A DNA stretch of 64,000 nt from Certhia americana (GCA_018697195.1 CM031857.1:60389697-60453696), one strand, 5' to 3'. Counted from the stretch's first letter, positions 1 to 13,637 are shown. The notes: generated by a model not told the origin, from the sequence alone. Numbers and translations: made by a program.

Positions 1-3
1 TTT

Positions 4-45
4 AAAAAAAAAAAAAAAAAAAAAAAAGGAAAAGAAAAAGAAATA
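4..45. repeat. poly(A) run with purine-rich tail
   Basis: Twenty-four uninterrupted A residues (4-27) are followed by an AG-rich purine stretch. It could be the poly(A) end of a retroposed sequence whose body lies outside the window, or a simple low-complexity tract. Nothing upstream is visible to decide. Confidence 0.85.
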
Positions 46-3000
46 ATACCCTCCTAATATTCATTGTTCTAGGGAGGCAATTTTTCAAATACATTCCTGT
101 GCAAAGTATTTCAAAACTGGCCTTTGCACTTAGGCAATTGTCCACACTTCATTTGGAGACACCCAGTTCTTTCCTATGAGAAGAAGATAAAACAGTCAAT
201 TAACTGTTCTTTCATGAGGTTCATCCATTTGAGCTGTCACCTAAAAGTTAGGAAGGATTTTGTCAGCAATGTTGTTGTTTTTACAAAGCAAGCACACAAG
301 TTTAATACTATTGTATTTAAGCATGCAAACAAAGAAAACCTTCTTAGCCACAGCTGCTGTGGCTCGGCAGAGGCAAGCAAATGGCACATGTCTTTTCAGG
401 AAAATGGCTTCTTCTTTCTCCCATGAAAAGCCCAAAAAAAGCGATTTTAGCCTAATCCCCTCAAACTTGCATAGCTATTTGTAAGTTTTACCAATTGAAT
501 ATGTATCTTACACCTTTCCCACCATCTTATTCAAAAGTTAATACAGGAGTTACAAAAGGATATATCATTGTTAACTCTTAATGCCCATAAACGTTACCCT
601 GGAAAAATAAGGCCTGTCCTCGTGTCTTGTAGAGACAATTGATGCTTGTTTTATCTAAGAAAATCTTTAACAGTTGTATTTTTATATTGCAACAACACTT
701 ATTAGTAGTTTCAATTTATTGCAATGTAATATCCTTAAATATAACCTGTGGATAAGATCTTACTTAATTTTCACTTTGCAAGCCAATGAGTGGCTCGCAA
801 AACATATTATTCCATTTTAGGATAATGGGAAGATAAAATCACAAATTGTTCATCTGGCCTAGCCTATTAAGTTTACTAAGGAACATGGCTGTAAATTTAT
901 CATATTAATAAATTAACAAATTTATGTTACAGTTATGAGAAAATTTGTACTCTGTTCAAATAATAAACCTTTATTGACAAAATTTTGGTTTAGTTTTTTT
1001 CCTGTAAAACAATCAATTATTTGGGGGGTTTTTTCAACATAATTTGATTGTCATTTAGTCAGGGTCACTGCCACTGTAGTAGTATATGTCATCTCTACAT
1101 TCTACATTCTGTTTGTATCATAGACTAGGAAAAATGAAAATTCATAGCTAAAACTATCCTGGAAGGTCATGATAATAAGAAAAAGGAAAAAACCTGAAAA
1201 TCTGCCAACTAATATGACACTAACCTTAAGTTCTTACAAGAGAAAAATGTATTAGGCATATTCTGATATATGGTTATGGTTATGAACTTAGTTGTAAAAG
1301 CTTACAAAATTATAGGTCTACTAAAATGTGACAAAAAGGAGTTTTGGTTTTAATAGTCTTCATAAAGGATTGAATTTTTCCTTTGCTTAAGCTCATGATC
1401 AGGATAACTTCTGTTTGTTATGAATGTGTTTAAAGAGATTCTGAGAACTGAGTTTAGGCTAAATGTTTGTCGTGGGTGACACAGAATGTTATTATATTCC
1501 GTATCTATCTCTGCCCCAAACTTGTTACTGTCTTTTTAAGACCCAGCACGGCAAGAACTGGAATTGCAGGGCAGCTGGGAACATGACGATTCCCCAGTCC
1601 CCTTACAAGGTTGGGGTACCTGAGCCAACCTGCTCTTGTGCCTGGCAGTGTTTGCTGAAGGTGGAGGCTTTGCTTCAGAAGCGGTTGTTTTGGGGCTTTT
1701 TGTTTTGTTTTGGTTTGGTTTTATTTTTTCACTTATATTTACTCATATTTATTCCTTATTTGTGGAAAGGGAGTGATTGAAACTAAGGGAAGGTAACTCA
1801 TTTTAGAAAATCCACTTTTTAAAATTGTCTCAAACCAAGACAGTGTTAAAAAATAGTCATTTTCTTTGATATTCCCTAGGTTCTTTTTTGGTAAGAAGGT
1901 CATTTTTCTCATGTGATGCTTTAAGAATGTATGATGCCACTTGTCTTATGATGCGTCTCTTTTAAAGCCCTGTTCTTGCTCTCATCTGTCTTTACTGCCC
2001 AGCATGCTATGTACAGTTGGAAGTACTCAAAACAATTGTTTGCCATCATTCACTGGCACCCTGGCAGAGAAGTAGTGTGTGCTGGTTAATATTTGTACAA
2101 TATTTTAGGTGGAAGTAGAGAAGGATTTAGGACAGATAATTAAAGAAAATGCTGTCTTGCCTGGTATGTCAGATAGTCTGTAAAGACAAGCAGCTTTGAG
2201 CCATTTCAATCACAGTGTTGGTAAAGGCGAACACATCAGACCTCTTGGCACATGTATTTCTTGTTTCTTAAAAATATCTGAACTAGAGTCTTCAGAAAAC
2301 AGTTATTTTCTTCCTTTCTCATATAAAAAGTATTATGGTTGTATTACAAGAAAGTATTATGGTCATATTTCTTGCAATTCATTTCTGTTACCAGCAGAAA
2401 TACCTTTGGAAACCAGAATATCCTTGATTGCCATCTCAATTCCATATTGCAAGGAGTCTTGGACTGTCACACTTGTACAATGGCATCAGTGCTAAGTGTC
2501 AATGGAATGTGTATCTTGCAACAGTTATTAAAATACTTGGATTTTAGAGAAGCACAAAGGACTTCAGGGCTATTCTTCATGTTTACATGGCAGTAATTTC
2601 CAGACACTTAAAAAAGATCTAATGAAATGACTCAAGCTGAAATGAAGGTTCCTCTGAGAGTTGTGCCTAAAATACTACAATACCTTTTTTTCTTATTACA
2701 TGAGAACTTTTACTGAAGAAAACAATAAAGCAAGATCCTGAAGGTTTTACCAGAACTTGCAGGTATAGCTGTCTTGACTCCAGAATGGACGGACAAGAAA
2801 GACATCCCTGATGACAGCATGTGTCACTGTCCTTTTATTGATATATCCGTCACACTTTTTGAAATTTCAAACAAAATTTAACATCCAATAGATTCATTTT
2901 CTCTCTTTTCTAGTGAGAATTTAAGGACTTCCAGAAATCATTGCAATCTCAATAGCACCATTCTCCTTCTTGAAACTTTCAAAGTCACCCTGTAAAAGAT

Positions 3001-3895
3001 GAAGATATAAGAAGTAGGAAAGTAGTTTGCTTCATCAATTTATTGTGGATTACATGTTGCTAATAATTTCTCGCAAAATATTTTAGGCTAGCCTCTCCTT
3101 CAGCTTAGAAAATCTAATATACCTCTTTCAAGGTACTGCCTGGATGGGGAAAAAGTCAGTAAAGAAGTCCATTATACAGTTCATCAAATGGATCTTTATG
3201 AGGATATTTGAGATGTGATTTGTGGCACTATTTAGGATACATTGCATACTACATTATTATAAAGTTCAGGTTTGTAATTTAATTATGGGCCAAATTATCT
3301 TCAGTTCTAACTTTAGCTGAAGGGACTAGGCCAAGCCTGACAGGTGATATAAATTGTAAATGGTCTGAGTGTCATGGGCCGCAATAAAGGCTGTGTTACA
3401 TAATTTTATACTTCGTGTGGGATTTTCAGAGCCACCTAAAGAATTAAATGAGATGTTCAAACCTTGTTTATTCTATCATTATGCTATTAAGTGTTCCTAG
3501 TAAAATTATTGCAAACATTCAATTTTGTCCAAAAGAAAATAAATATGTTTTCAGAGGATAAAATCATGCTGAAGTTTTTTTTGTGAATATAAGGGTCCAT
3601 AGAAGTGTGATCAAGCTTAGTGATTTTTTCAGGGCATTCACCGCAAAGATTTTATGCCTTCTGTCAGACTTCTGAGATGTAATTATCTTCCATTACTTCC
3701 TGATAACCCTCCAAATTCCTCATAGCTTTCCTTTTTTAATATACTTCTGTATTTTTTTATGATTCACTTTCCACATTTCCTTCAAAGATTCTGTCTTTCA
3801 TTTTGCCTTGTGATAATTTATATTACTTTCTACTAGAGCATGATACAGTTTGCTTTCAGAAATCCCTTATTTTCTTTTGACAGATGTATCATTTT
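46..3895. other. AT-rich stretch with no recognisable gene
   Basis: No open frame exceeds about 105 codons, and none shows a family motif or a credible pair of splice sites. No CR1 tail, LTR or tandem array is recognised. A small local duplication involving the word AAGTATTATGGT lies near 2328-2362. Unannotated unique DNA is the best description. Confidence 0.6.
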
Positions 3896-3925
3896 AAGAG
3901 AGAGAGAGAGGGAGGGAAAGAGAGA
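3896..3925 (+). repeat. (AG)n purine microsatellite
   Basis: Seven AG dinucleotides (3897-3910) run into a GGGAGGGAAAGAGAGA purine tract. An alternating TA/TG stretch follows (about 3931-3952). This is a simple repeat. Confidence 0.85.
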
Positions 3926-4934
3926 TAAACTCATATATGTATGTGCATATATAATGCTTTTTATGCGTTAGTTATGTATTGCAGAAGTCTCAAAATTGAC
4001 TATAATTTGTTTATATAGCTTTTATTTCTCTCTGACTGATTTTCTTATTCTAATCCATCTTTTGAGTTTCTCAATCTACTTTTTCCTCTTGCAAGAGTAG
4101 TGGATATAATCATATTATGGTTACTGCAACTTAATATTCAGTTACAGTAAGTGCGGTGCATGTAGATTAAGAAAAAATCTTCCTCTTGTTTTAAAAAAAC
4201 AATATATATCATTTGGGGAAATTCCTGAAATACATTCTATATGAAAATTTTGTGGGCAACAGAAGTCACTCTGTTGCTGTCCGTTTTTTGAAGCTGTGTT
4301 CCTTGGCAAGTTTCAATGTGCAACCTGATTTTTAATGGCTTTTTAACACACATAGTCATAAACTTCTAGAGTGCAATGCACCATCTTTCTTATGTTAAGT
4401 AGTAGCTTCATCTCTTGTCGTAGGATGATGAAGAGTGTAATTGGAGGGTGTACTTTGCATCACAAATACTCTTCCAGTGCAGCTCAGCTAAGCTTACGGT
4501 TTTTTTCTAGGAAGTTGCTTAAGTGGCAGTTTTATGACAGTGTAAATCAGAACAAACTTCTTAAGTTTCCATCTTCCCTCCTATGTTATAGTAAATGAAA
4601 GCTGTTGGTTAAGGAAAATGAACACTTTCACTTATTTTTGCAAAGTATTTCTGCAGAAATGGAGAGATGATTATGTTGGATTGTGATCCTGTAGGACCTA
4701 GAGATGCAATCAGCTCTCAGATATGTGTTTGAGGGAAAGGAGGCACGTGAAAGAAACTGCATTGTAACAATTACAGGATTCCCCATTAGCTGGCCATAGG
4801 CAATAGAGTCTCAAGATGGTTTTGGTTCATTGTAAGGCAGTCTAACTAGAACGGACAGTTATGAAACCAAGGTGTATTTGCAAGAAAAGTAGAGACCAGT
4901 TGACAATGTTTCTGTAACCTCATAAATGGAAAAT
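3926..4934. other. AT-rich stretch with no recognisable gene
   Basis: No coding frame longer than 75 codons and no repeat family that I recognise. I see nothing to annotate. Confidence 0.55.
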
Positions 4935-5395
4935 TTAGCGAGAGCAGAATCTCAGCCTCTGTTTAAGTGTCAGGGCATGATGAGCACCAGCTTTTCCTAA
5001 GGGAGGTGGTGCTGAGGGAGATACCATGGCCAGCAGGACAAAGGGACTTGCTAGCCAGGGCCCATCCCACTGACCCCAGCTGAGGCAAGAAAGACCAGCC
5101 CAGAGATGATAGCCAGGTTTATCCAATAGTCCAGACTGTGAGGCAATTTTGTGATCATGAAGCAAGTCTGAGGAAGTCAGGCCAAAGATCAGGGTCAGGA
5201 ACAGTTCCAGTGACTGTAACAAGGGTCTGGTGATGATTGGGTGTGTTCACAGTGATGAAACACAAGAAGCTTGGGAGTCTCATACAGAGCAGGACCAACA
5301 GGGTTCATATCTGGCAGAGGGAAAGTCTGTCTTCTTTTCTGTGCTGTGATACACACAGGAATCCATCATGTGTGTGAATCCCATGAATAACCTCA
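4935..5395. other. candidate unclassified interspersed repeat
   Basis: Base composition shifts here to clearly higher GC than on either side. The text is rich in AG, CAGG and CCAG words, with phrases such as CCAGGTTTATCCA that recall old avian LTR-like repeats. The 95-codon minus-strand frame (4935-5222) has no family motif and is probably chance. There are no terminal TG...CA ends or flanking duplications, so an ordinary GC-richer unique segment remains possible. Confidence 0.28.
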
Positions 5396-7233
5396 TGAGG
5401 CTCAAGAGCTTTGTTTGTTACTTCTACAGCCACCCTTAATCCAAGAGAAAAAAAAAAAATCCATTATTATAAATGTGCCTATTAGTCTCTGAAAAGTAAT
5501 GTAGTTCCTTATTGCCATTCATCTACAAAACTGTACTTGTTTTCATTCATGAGTTCATTTCCCCTTGTATTGAACAATCATTGGTACCAATGAAGAGGAA
5601 GTCTCCTCAAAGAAGTAACGAAAGCCTTTGACAAGATTTTGACAAGATTTAAAATCAAGCAGAAAGTCATCAAGAAGTCAATCACTATACCCCACTAAGT
5701 GCTCATAAAATTGCTATTTACCATATGTTTTGCAAGCTTCAAATCTGAATATCAGATAGATGCAGGTTTTCCACTTAGAACACCAACAAAGATCTCTTTT
5801 TGTCCCATTGAAAAAGAGGGAATATGAAGATCTATCTGCACAGGCTAGCAGGATGCTGGGAGATTAATAAAGGGAGCCAAGATACAGCATTTGGGTGGGT
5901 GATGCATATTTCCAAGCAGCTTTGTTCATGTGAACTTCAACATGGTAAAAGGAAGAATGTTGCCTCAAAGGCAGTTGAAAATATACATGATTAAAAGCAG
6001 TAAAGTGTTCAACTCTTTTTTCATTCTTCGTGGGAAATAAGAAGAGTACCAAGAAAGAGTATTTTTGGAAGAACAGCATGCACAGGAGCAAGAGCAGGGC
6101 AAAAAGCTCATCAGCAAAAGCAGCAGGCAGGCTTATGTATGGAATGTTGCTGGGAGCTGAGCGCTGGAATGTACCAATCCCAAATGAACTGCATTGCTTC
6201 AGCATCTCATGAGCTTGACTCTTCCACCCTCCCCCCAGCCCACCGCCCTCCTGACAAAGGTGTTGCTCATTCTGAGACTCCTTGTCCCTGTAATGATCAC
6301 ACCAAGTTCTGCTTAGGTGATGTGACTTCCCTGTGGCACTACATGTCACAACTCAGTAACAGTACTGGGAACGAGTGACAATATAACTGAAATGAGAAAA
6401 TATTTCAAAGTACTATGGTTCTGTAAAAGAAAATATGTGGGAATTTTGTAGCATTTATATGTAGGGGAGATCCATATTCTCTGGCTAAGGACAATCTAAT
6501 CAGTAAAGAACTAAGCTAGGCTCTATCTATGATTAGGGAGTTAGCACTTAACTGAAGTTCTCACTTTTATCTAGTGAAGAAAAACTAACATCTACAAAAA
6601 AGCAGTTCATCCACTCCTAAAATATGAATTTAAAACAAATTGAAAGAAGAACCTCTGGAGATCTTTCTATGTCTTCACTGACTATAGAAGATGCTTTGAT
6701 ACCTCGTTTAGATCAGAAGAGTACATTTAAATGCTGAAGGCAGGTGAGATAAATCTCATTCTCTCAAACTGTTCTGGGGATTTCAGCAATTTTCAGTCAA
6801 TAAATTCACTCCCTTTCAATAGATTTTATTACACATATTCGTATTAATTCAGAATCACAGTTATATTTAAATAGTAATGTTAATGACTCCTTGGAATTAA
6901 CAATAAAATTCTTTTGTGATCCTCAGAGAATAAAATCTTGAATAATCACACTTTCAAGGCAATCTGCACGTCTTTGAAAATAGTTTTTGATAGTCTGAAA
7001 ACTGAAGATAGATATTTTTTTCCCTGAAAGATTTAATGACTAGTTCCCTTACTCCTTTTGCTGCAGGCTGTTATCATTATGGATATTAATCCACTTCAAA
7101 TATTGTGGGAAGCGTGAAGTTGCAAATATACTTTCCTGTTGTACAGAATTACTTGGATGGTGATTAAAAGAATTAATGCTGCTACTAATGTAAACATTTT
7201 TTGGCAAAATCTGTTCCATCTTTCTGTTTTGTC

Positions 7234-7249
7234 TTTTTTTTTTTTTTTT
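7234..7249 (+). repeat. poly(T) run, T16
   Basis: Sixteen uninterrupted T. It lies about 45 bases before a CAG acceptor-like site at 7293-7295 and could serve as a polypyrimidine tract, but simple-sequence expansion explains it equally well. Confidence 0.8.
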
Positions 7250-7633
7250 CCCTCTTTTCTGCTGCAATATATTGGGGTTCTTTTCTCACTTGCAGAGTTT
7301 CGCATTCAACCTTGGAAACCTTTGCAAGATGAAGATATTAACTCTCTAATAGGTACATGACAGCAGTCCCATCATTAATATGTCAGCTTTCTAAACAGGT
7401 ACCTTTGTGCCTTCTCTCCAGATGGCATTCAGACTATGAAGAAGTCATATGTAAGCATCTGCAAACAACTTAATTATTATTTTTTTAATCTTTCTTTAGA
7501 ATTCTCCTCTGCCAATCTGCCCACCGAAGTGAAGAATTAAATACAGCCTCTCTCATTGTTATCTATTACTCCTGATTTAGTCTGCATCTCCTGTCTGTTT
7601 TCCACAAAGAGACAGCGAGCTTTTGGGGCATTG

Positions 7634-7651
7634 TTTTTTTTTTTTTTTTTT
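7634..7651 (+). repeat. poly(T) run, T18
   Basis: Eighteen uninterrupted T residues. No retroposed body is recognised on the minus strand next to it, so it is annotated as a simple repeat only. Confidence 0.8.
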
Positions 7652-10600
7652 CCATTCAAAAACAGCTCTGACATTTTACAATAAAACATCTTGATTAACA
7701 CACAGAGCTTGGTACTCTGGTTACATGCGAAGACTAGAACACCTGAACTCTATGAACTCTGTTAGTTTCTGCTTGTGTTTACATGAGAAAATTTACCAGA
7801 ACAGAGATATCAGAATAAACAATGCTTTCTTTCAATACTTAACTTTCCACTCTTCAAACAGTATTATAAGTAACTAAGTACCTATTGTAATTTCTAAATG
7901 TTCACCATATTTAGTAAGTTATTCATACTTTCTAATTGACATTGCCTGATACAGTTTTCAGACTTGTGGTATTTTCTAGCTTTGAACTATACATGTGCAC
8001 AATCTCATAATTGAATGTTTTATCCCCATGTCTATTAGTATGCCTTCTGAGAGGGAAGTGGGGATGGATGTAATTATCCATTTATGTTTTAGGTGAATAG
8101 AGGAAAATGATCTGTGTATCTAGAATCAAAGTTGTCATTGTATAACCATTTTTTTTTTAACTGGGAGATTATACATACAGATTCAGTCTTATGTAAATCA
8201 CAGCTTTGCAATCACTTAGGAGTTGTATCACATTAATCTACAGTGACAGTGTTCAACAGAGTCTAGAAAGTCATTTGATTTCACACTCTGTAAATGACAG
8301 TTCTTGATTTTCTGTAATATTTTGGATCACAGACAAAATCTTGTTTCAGTAGCTGCATATTAGCTGGACGGTTACAGCTGAAATGCAGAACTGTTGTGGT
8401 TGGGTGATAGGATCAACATTCATCACAAGCCAATAATGGTGATTCTGAACATCTTAATTGGAGATCACACAACTCTGTGTAGTGTGAAATAAGATGTCTG
8501 GGCGATTGCAAAGATTTTGACTGGTCCTTGTGCTGATATCCTGCAGAAGATTTTAATACTCTGAAGTCACACCAGATAGGCAGTCTGCTGCAGTATATAC
8601 CTTGGTTCAGTTTTAAGCTGCAAGAGTTCTGTATCTAATGTCACCTCAAGGGAAAAATAATAAACGGCTGCACTAATCACATTTCTTTAATCTCTCTTGT
8701 CTTGATTTACCTAGACTTTTACCTAGATGCAATAGTCAGTTTCAGAAAACTGTAAAAAGACCTTCTACAATGCCAAGAAAATGAACCAGAAATTGAACTG
8801 GAAAAAAAAAAATGCATGCCTTCTAATCCTATGTGCAAGATTTAACTTGTTGTTACAAAATAAGTTTGGAAAAGCATACAGATATGAGGAAAAAATGGTA
8901 GAGAAAAGTGTAAAGGAGAACAGATAAAATTCTGATTAATTTTTATAGCTGAAAGAAATGTAGTCAGTTTTCTGGATCAGCGGAGTTATTTATTCTGGTA
9001 GGGAGTAGATAGCAATACCAGCTCTCCCCTACTCCAAGGTTTTCCTGGATACATTCTTTCCTAGAATATTCCATGGAAACGACTCAATTTGAGTTATGCA
9101 GCCCTTCACTGCAGCCCCATAACTGGAATTTTGTCTATTTTGGTACAGGACAACTCAAAACTTTGGGTGTCTTGTAGTGTTGTGCATCTCTTTCAGTGTG
9201 GAATTTTAGCACAGTTCATCACTGGGTAACCTGATCAGTTTTGCAATTAGTACGAAATAGGGGATATAGTCAACTTTTAAAATATTGTTTTAAATAAATT
9301 CTTTTGGACTAACACATCATGTTAAAAGAGAGAAAGAAATGTGAGGAATTAGGATCTGCTGTTATAATAACTGGGTTTGAATTAGAGATCCAAAGAATGA
9401 ACTATATGTGTGTTCTATTATGCAGTAACATTTGGCACTTGTCCCTGAATAAAAATCATCTAAGTGCTTTTCCCTGATGTGGCTGCTAAACAAAAGTATT
9501 GTGAGTAAATGGTAAAGGAAATAATCTGAGTTGAAAAATAGGACATGTAAAAAACCACTAGAATTTTCACCTGGCTTGTGAAAGACAAATGACGAATTTA
9601 AGTAACGCTTACATTTGCCATCTAAGCAATGAATGAGAAGGAAGACAATCATGATGTCCTTCACTTCTAACTATATCTGGTTCTGTCACTTATTATGCTT
9701 CATAATTTTTAATTGACTCAAGCTAACTGTTAAGTAACTTCATCATGTTAATACACCAGGAAGTCAAACTGAGGATGGGACCTTCCACATGAATGCGAAA
9801 TGCATGAAGAATGAATGTTAAAAAAATGTGAAAATATATAAGAATCTGTTAGTGATGCAGAAGCCAAATGTGTGATGCAAGGAAAGAAGAGACATCTGAT
9901 AAAAATCCTGACTGAAACTAGAAACTGGAATACACAGATGAAGATTCAGAATTAATGTATAAAAGTGTGACATTTCCTGAGAACTGAATTCAGGAGGACC
10001 AGTTTATGCTTAAGGAGCCTACAGTGCTCTGAAACTACAGACTTGAAGGACAAGACAGATGATAGGCATATGATAGAGACATGTATGGGTTGAAATTCTG
10101 ATACAGACCTTCTCATTCAATGGTAACCAGCACAATTACTAACATGGTGAGTAAGAAGCAAAATTGACCCGATTACTCTGCACAAGTTACAAGTGATAAC
10201 ATAGAAAAAGATTGTGCCATCACTGGTTCCTGTTAGCCCATCAGAACAGCATTATATAAAATTATCAGGAGTACTGGTACATTCAGTTTGTCTTTTTCAC
10301 TTTTCTGGGGAGTCGTGCTGTATCAAAACATGACACTGGGAGAAGATGGGAATTGCTGGAAAGCCACTTGGTAATTCCAGGATATTTAATATACACTGTG
10401 TTAGGAGACTAAGCCCGTAACATTTTTTAAGTCAGGACAAGATGCTGAGAAAGCCTGATACCACTTGAAATTTTTAAGAAAAGTTATTTCACCTTCCATC
10501 TCTGTCATTAAAAACCTTTTTGTCTTGACTTGCCTTCTTTGACAATTGGAGAAGACAAGATAGAAGGAAATATCATGGCGCTCTACTCCAGCACTCCAGC

Positions 10601-11218
10601 ACATTATAGGATAGCTTATACTTGACTTGCCATGAATGAGCTGAAAATCCAGATAGGTGGAATGATTTGTTTTAAAAGTGTGATTTGCTGAAAAATGTGT
10701 TGCCTCTGTTTGAAAGACCACAAATAAACCAATTAAGCTAATTCTGAAGAAGATTGCATCCTAATGTTGAACTTGAAGACAACAACTATCCAAAGTGGAT
10801 TATGATGGACATAGCTGCTCTATGACTAAGACAAGTTATGTCCTTGCACTTCTCGCCTCTGAAGTACTGAGTAATGAACAAAACTCTTTCCAAAAAAAGG
10901 GTCTAAATGTCTCATTCCCAAGAGAGTTTGCTTTTTTTTTCATTGAGATACACAGTACAATACAGTGAATTAAAGTAGTTTTCATTTCTGTAGTGGAATG
11001 TCATTCCCTTTAAATGAGATCCTGGCAGTTAGATGGCTTTGATTGCTGCCAGCTGTCAATACCCCTAAGGAAAGCTGAACTACTTCTATGGGGGAAGATG
11101 AACAAGAAGCCTGCTAATCAAACACATCACAAGTTGTGTTGGAGGATTAGCAAGTTAAATAAAATAGATGTGTGTTTACACTCTTCTAGTCATAAACAAG
11201 CTGTCTATGAGTTCTCTC

Positions 11219-11242
11219 TTTTTTTTTTTTTTTCTTTTTTTC
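11219..11242 (+). repeat. poly(T)/pyrimidine run
   Basis: Fifteen T, one C, then seven T, followed by a CTTACAG acceptor-like word. No matching donor or conserved coding frame follows, so it is treated as low-complexity sequence. Confidence 0.75.
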
Positions 11243-12536
11243 CACTTACAGAGAACACTTCATACTCCAGTATGTTAACTGGTTTTTGTAGTTTCTGTAC
11301 TTGCTTTATGGAATACATGTCTCTAGATAGAGAAGAAAGGAGTAAAACCAGCCATTTTCCTGTTGTCCAAGTCTGTTTATTTTACTTGGATAAGTACCAT
11401 TTAAATAGACAACAGGAGTAAACACTCATTAATGTTACTTGTTGTAGTAAATGGATATATAAGCTAAATTTTCAAAACTAGACAGTCAGAACTTGAAATA
11501 TGCAGTTAATTCATTAATCAAATGCCTGCTGTGCAGTACAAGTTAGGTATTAGTGTTGCACAGTCTGTTTCCTTGTATTAGTTTCTGTTTGCATAATTTA
11601 GACATGCACACCAGATTATGCCTAATTTTGTAAAATGTAGTCCATATGTTCTGTGAGTCTTCTGTTTCTTCTTATTGCACCTGCTTACTGTTAGTGTTCA
11701 ATAGAAAATCAGCTGAAAGCAGCAAAAGTGGAAGTGAAGACTAGAATTGCAGTTTAAAAAGTCTAAGAGCAATCTTAAAAAGATTAAATCTGTCTTTGCA
11801 TCTATGCATTGTCAAGTGACTGAGAATATAAAGTGGGTTTTTTTGGGTTGGTTTGTTCTCCTTTACGGCCTTCAATGTTAGCCAAGTGACATGTTTTAAA
11901 AGGCTGTGAAACTGATTAGTGTTGTTGTAGATGTACAATCTTAACAGAGATAACTCCTCGGAAGACATGCCCAAATTTAACAATCTTAATAAAGAAACAA
12001 ATAATATTTAATGTATTACCAGGTAAGGGAATGTGAAGTTTTTATATGTTTTACTCCTCAAAGAAAAAAAAGTCTATTTTTTTCTTGACAAAGAGCTACA
12101 TTTAATGGAAATTAGCATAAGTCAATATGGGAATATATCTGACTATTGCATGAACACCAATGTGCCTAAAGTCCGCAAAAATTTTTAATAAATCTCATTG
12201 TGCCTTCTGGGACACCAACCACTGCAAAGATTTTTTTGTTTTGTTTTTTTCTGCATTTATTAAAAGCTTCTGAGATACTTTTAATGACAGGTAGTCATTA
12301 TGTAGCAGCTATAGTAGGGAGTAATGTAGTATTATATATCTTACTTGTCAGTTATCTTCCCACTTGGAGAGACATTCTGGCTAAGTAAGGAGGCTAATCA
12401 CCAAGGCCCCCTGCCTTTCATGAGGCAGTTCTTAAATCTCTTTGAAGAGGAAGAGAAATCCCAGACAACTCACAAACTGAAAAGCAGAGACCAGACTGAA
12501 CTGCCAGCTGACAGCAGTCCTGTAAGAAGGGAACTA

Positions 12537-12912
12537 GAGAAGGGTTAAAAGCCAGGCCTATCAGGTGTGTATCTGAAGGGAGGGTGTCCAGAGGCTCTTC
12601 TCAGTGGTGTCAGGCAATAGGAGAAGAGGCAATGAGCAAAACGTTCCTCCTGAATATGAGCTGAAATATTATTTACTGGCCAGGTGTTCCAGGTGACTGG
12701 AACAGATAGCCCATAGAGGCTGGGAAGTCTCCCTCATGGAGATAATCAAGAATTGTTTAGACACAATCCTGAATAAAAAGTTCTAGGGGACCCTGCCTGA
12801 GCAGGAAGGTTGGACTTGATGACCTCTAGTGGGCCCTTTCCAACCCTAACCATTCTATGATTCTTTGATTTTGTGTGATCTCATATTCTTTGATTTTGTG
12901 TGATCTCATATT
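12537..12912 (+). mobile_element. CR1 LINE fragment, 3' end, plus strand
   Basis: This is a 5'-truncated CR1 retrotransposon tail. The CR1 3'-UTR order is readable: a CTGAAGGGAGGGTG word, then a CTTCTCAGTGGTGT region, the AAGAGGCAATG word, and finally the near-invariant end GGTTGGACTTGATGACCTC...CCTTTCCAACCCTAACC...ATTCTATGATTCT. Several internal segments are shortened relative to usual avian CR1 tails, so the copy is degraded. No coding potential remains. The last 50 bases are a twofold 25-bp tandem duplication, described separately. Confidence 0.92.
12861..12910 (+). repeat. 25-bp perfect tandem duplication at a CR1 3' end
   Basis: Two identical 25-bp units (12861-12885 and 12886-12910), each beginning TTCTTTGATTTTG and ending GATCTCATA, sit where CR1 elements normally carry a short ATTCTATG-type microsatellite. 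Confidence 0.92.
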
Positions 12913-13635
12913 CTTCACCGATGGTCTATGTGCTTTTCTCAGTAATCCTAATTTAGGCTTAGCTATGTGCATAAGCCAAGGTAATATAGACTAAGAGTAG
13001 AAGTTCTTCTATTCATCAGAAGTATTCGGTTTTCTTAGTTTTTCTAAATGTGAAGGATATGAATACATTATTGGAATGGGGTGTAGGGTCCAATTCAGTT
13101 TTTACTCAGATGCAGATCCATGGTGGCTTAAAAAAGTAAGTGGGGGCTGTAAAAACCAGTCACAAAGGCTGTGTTTGCACCTCTCTAGTGAGGTTAATTT
13201 TAATATCATTCCTACTTTTCTAGATAAGGAAACAACTGAAATGTACTGTCTGTATTCCCCAAATGCACATTCCTTTTCTGTGAGTACCCAGAGGTAGTTG
13301 AAGATTAGGGGTGTGTGTGTGCAGCCCAGCCATGGTAGTCAGTGAATGCCTGGACCAGGGAAAGCTTCCCACTGGAGATATAGCTAATGAAATTTCTCTA
13401 ACAAGTAATGACATATAACATAAATTGCCTTCTGAGCATCATGAAGGCTGATTCTTTTTTACCTCTGCGATGTCCTGCTAATGTGGGTACCTGACTGAGG
13501 CTGGGTGAAAGGAATTCCCTCCTTCTCTTTTGTGCTTTGAACCTCTTCAGTGAGGTGCCCTTTTTAATCTTCTCTGTTCTTTCTTTTTGCTTTGGAGGGA
13601 GCTTTTGTTCACTATATTCATCAAGGTATTCTCTG

Positions 13636-13637
<2 letters not shown>
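12913..13637. other. no gene seen; short (GT)n inside
   Basis: This unique-looking DNA has a (GT)5-6 run at 13310-13321. Open frames are under 75 codons and without motifs. Confidence 0.55.

Larger units (their letters stand above)
5396..12536. other. long AT-rich stretch, no supported gene
   Basis: This contains several homopolymer runs (listed separately), a perfect 16-bp palindrome (5578-5593) and a close duplication of the word TTGACAAGAT (about 5628-5648). Frames of up to 161 codons (minus strand, 5864-6349) and 135 codons (plus strand, 11014-11421) lack any recognisable domain. The second of these runs through a poly(T)-derived phenylalanine string, as chance frames do. I found no CR1 or LTR here. 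Confidence 0.55.

Noticed and set aside
5864..6349. 161-codon minus-strand frame
   Set aside because: No recognisable domain, no splice-site support and overlapping frames on the other strand; compatible with chance in 64 kb.
11014..11421. 135-codon plus-strand frame
   Set aside because: The frame runs through a poly(T) tract giving a phenylalanine string and shows no family motif.
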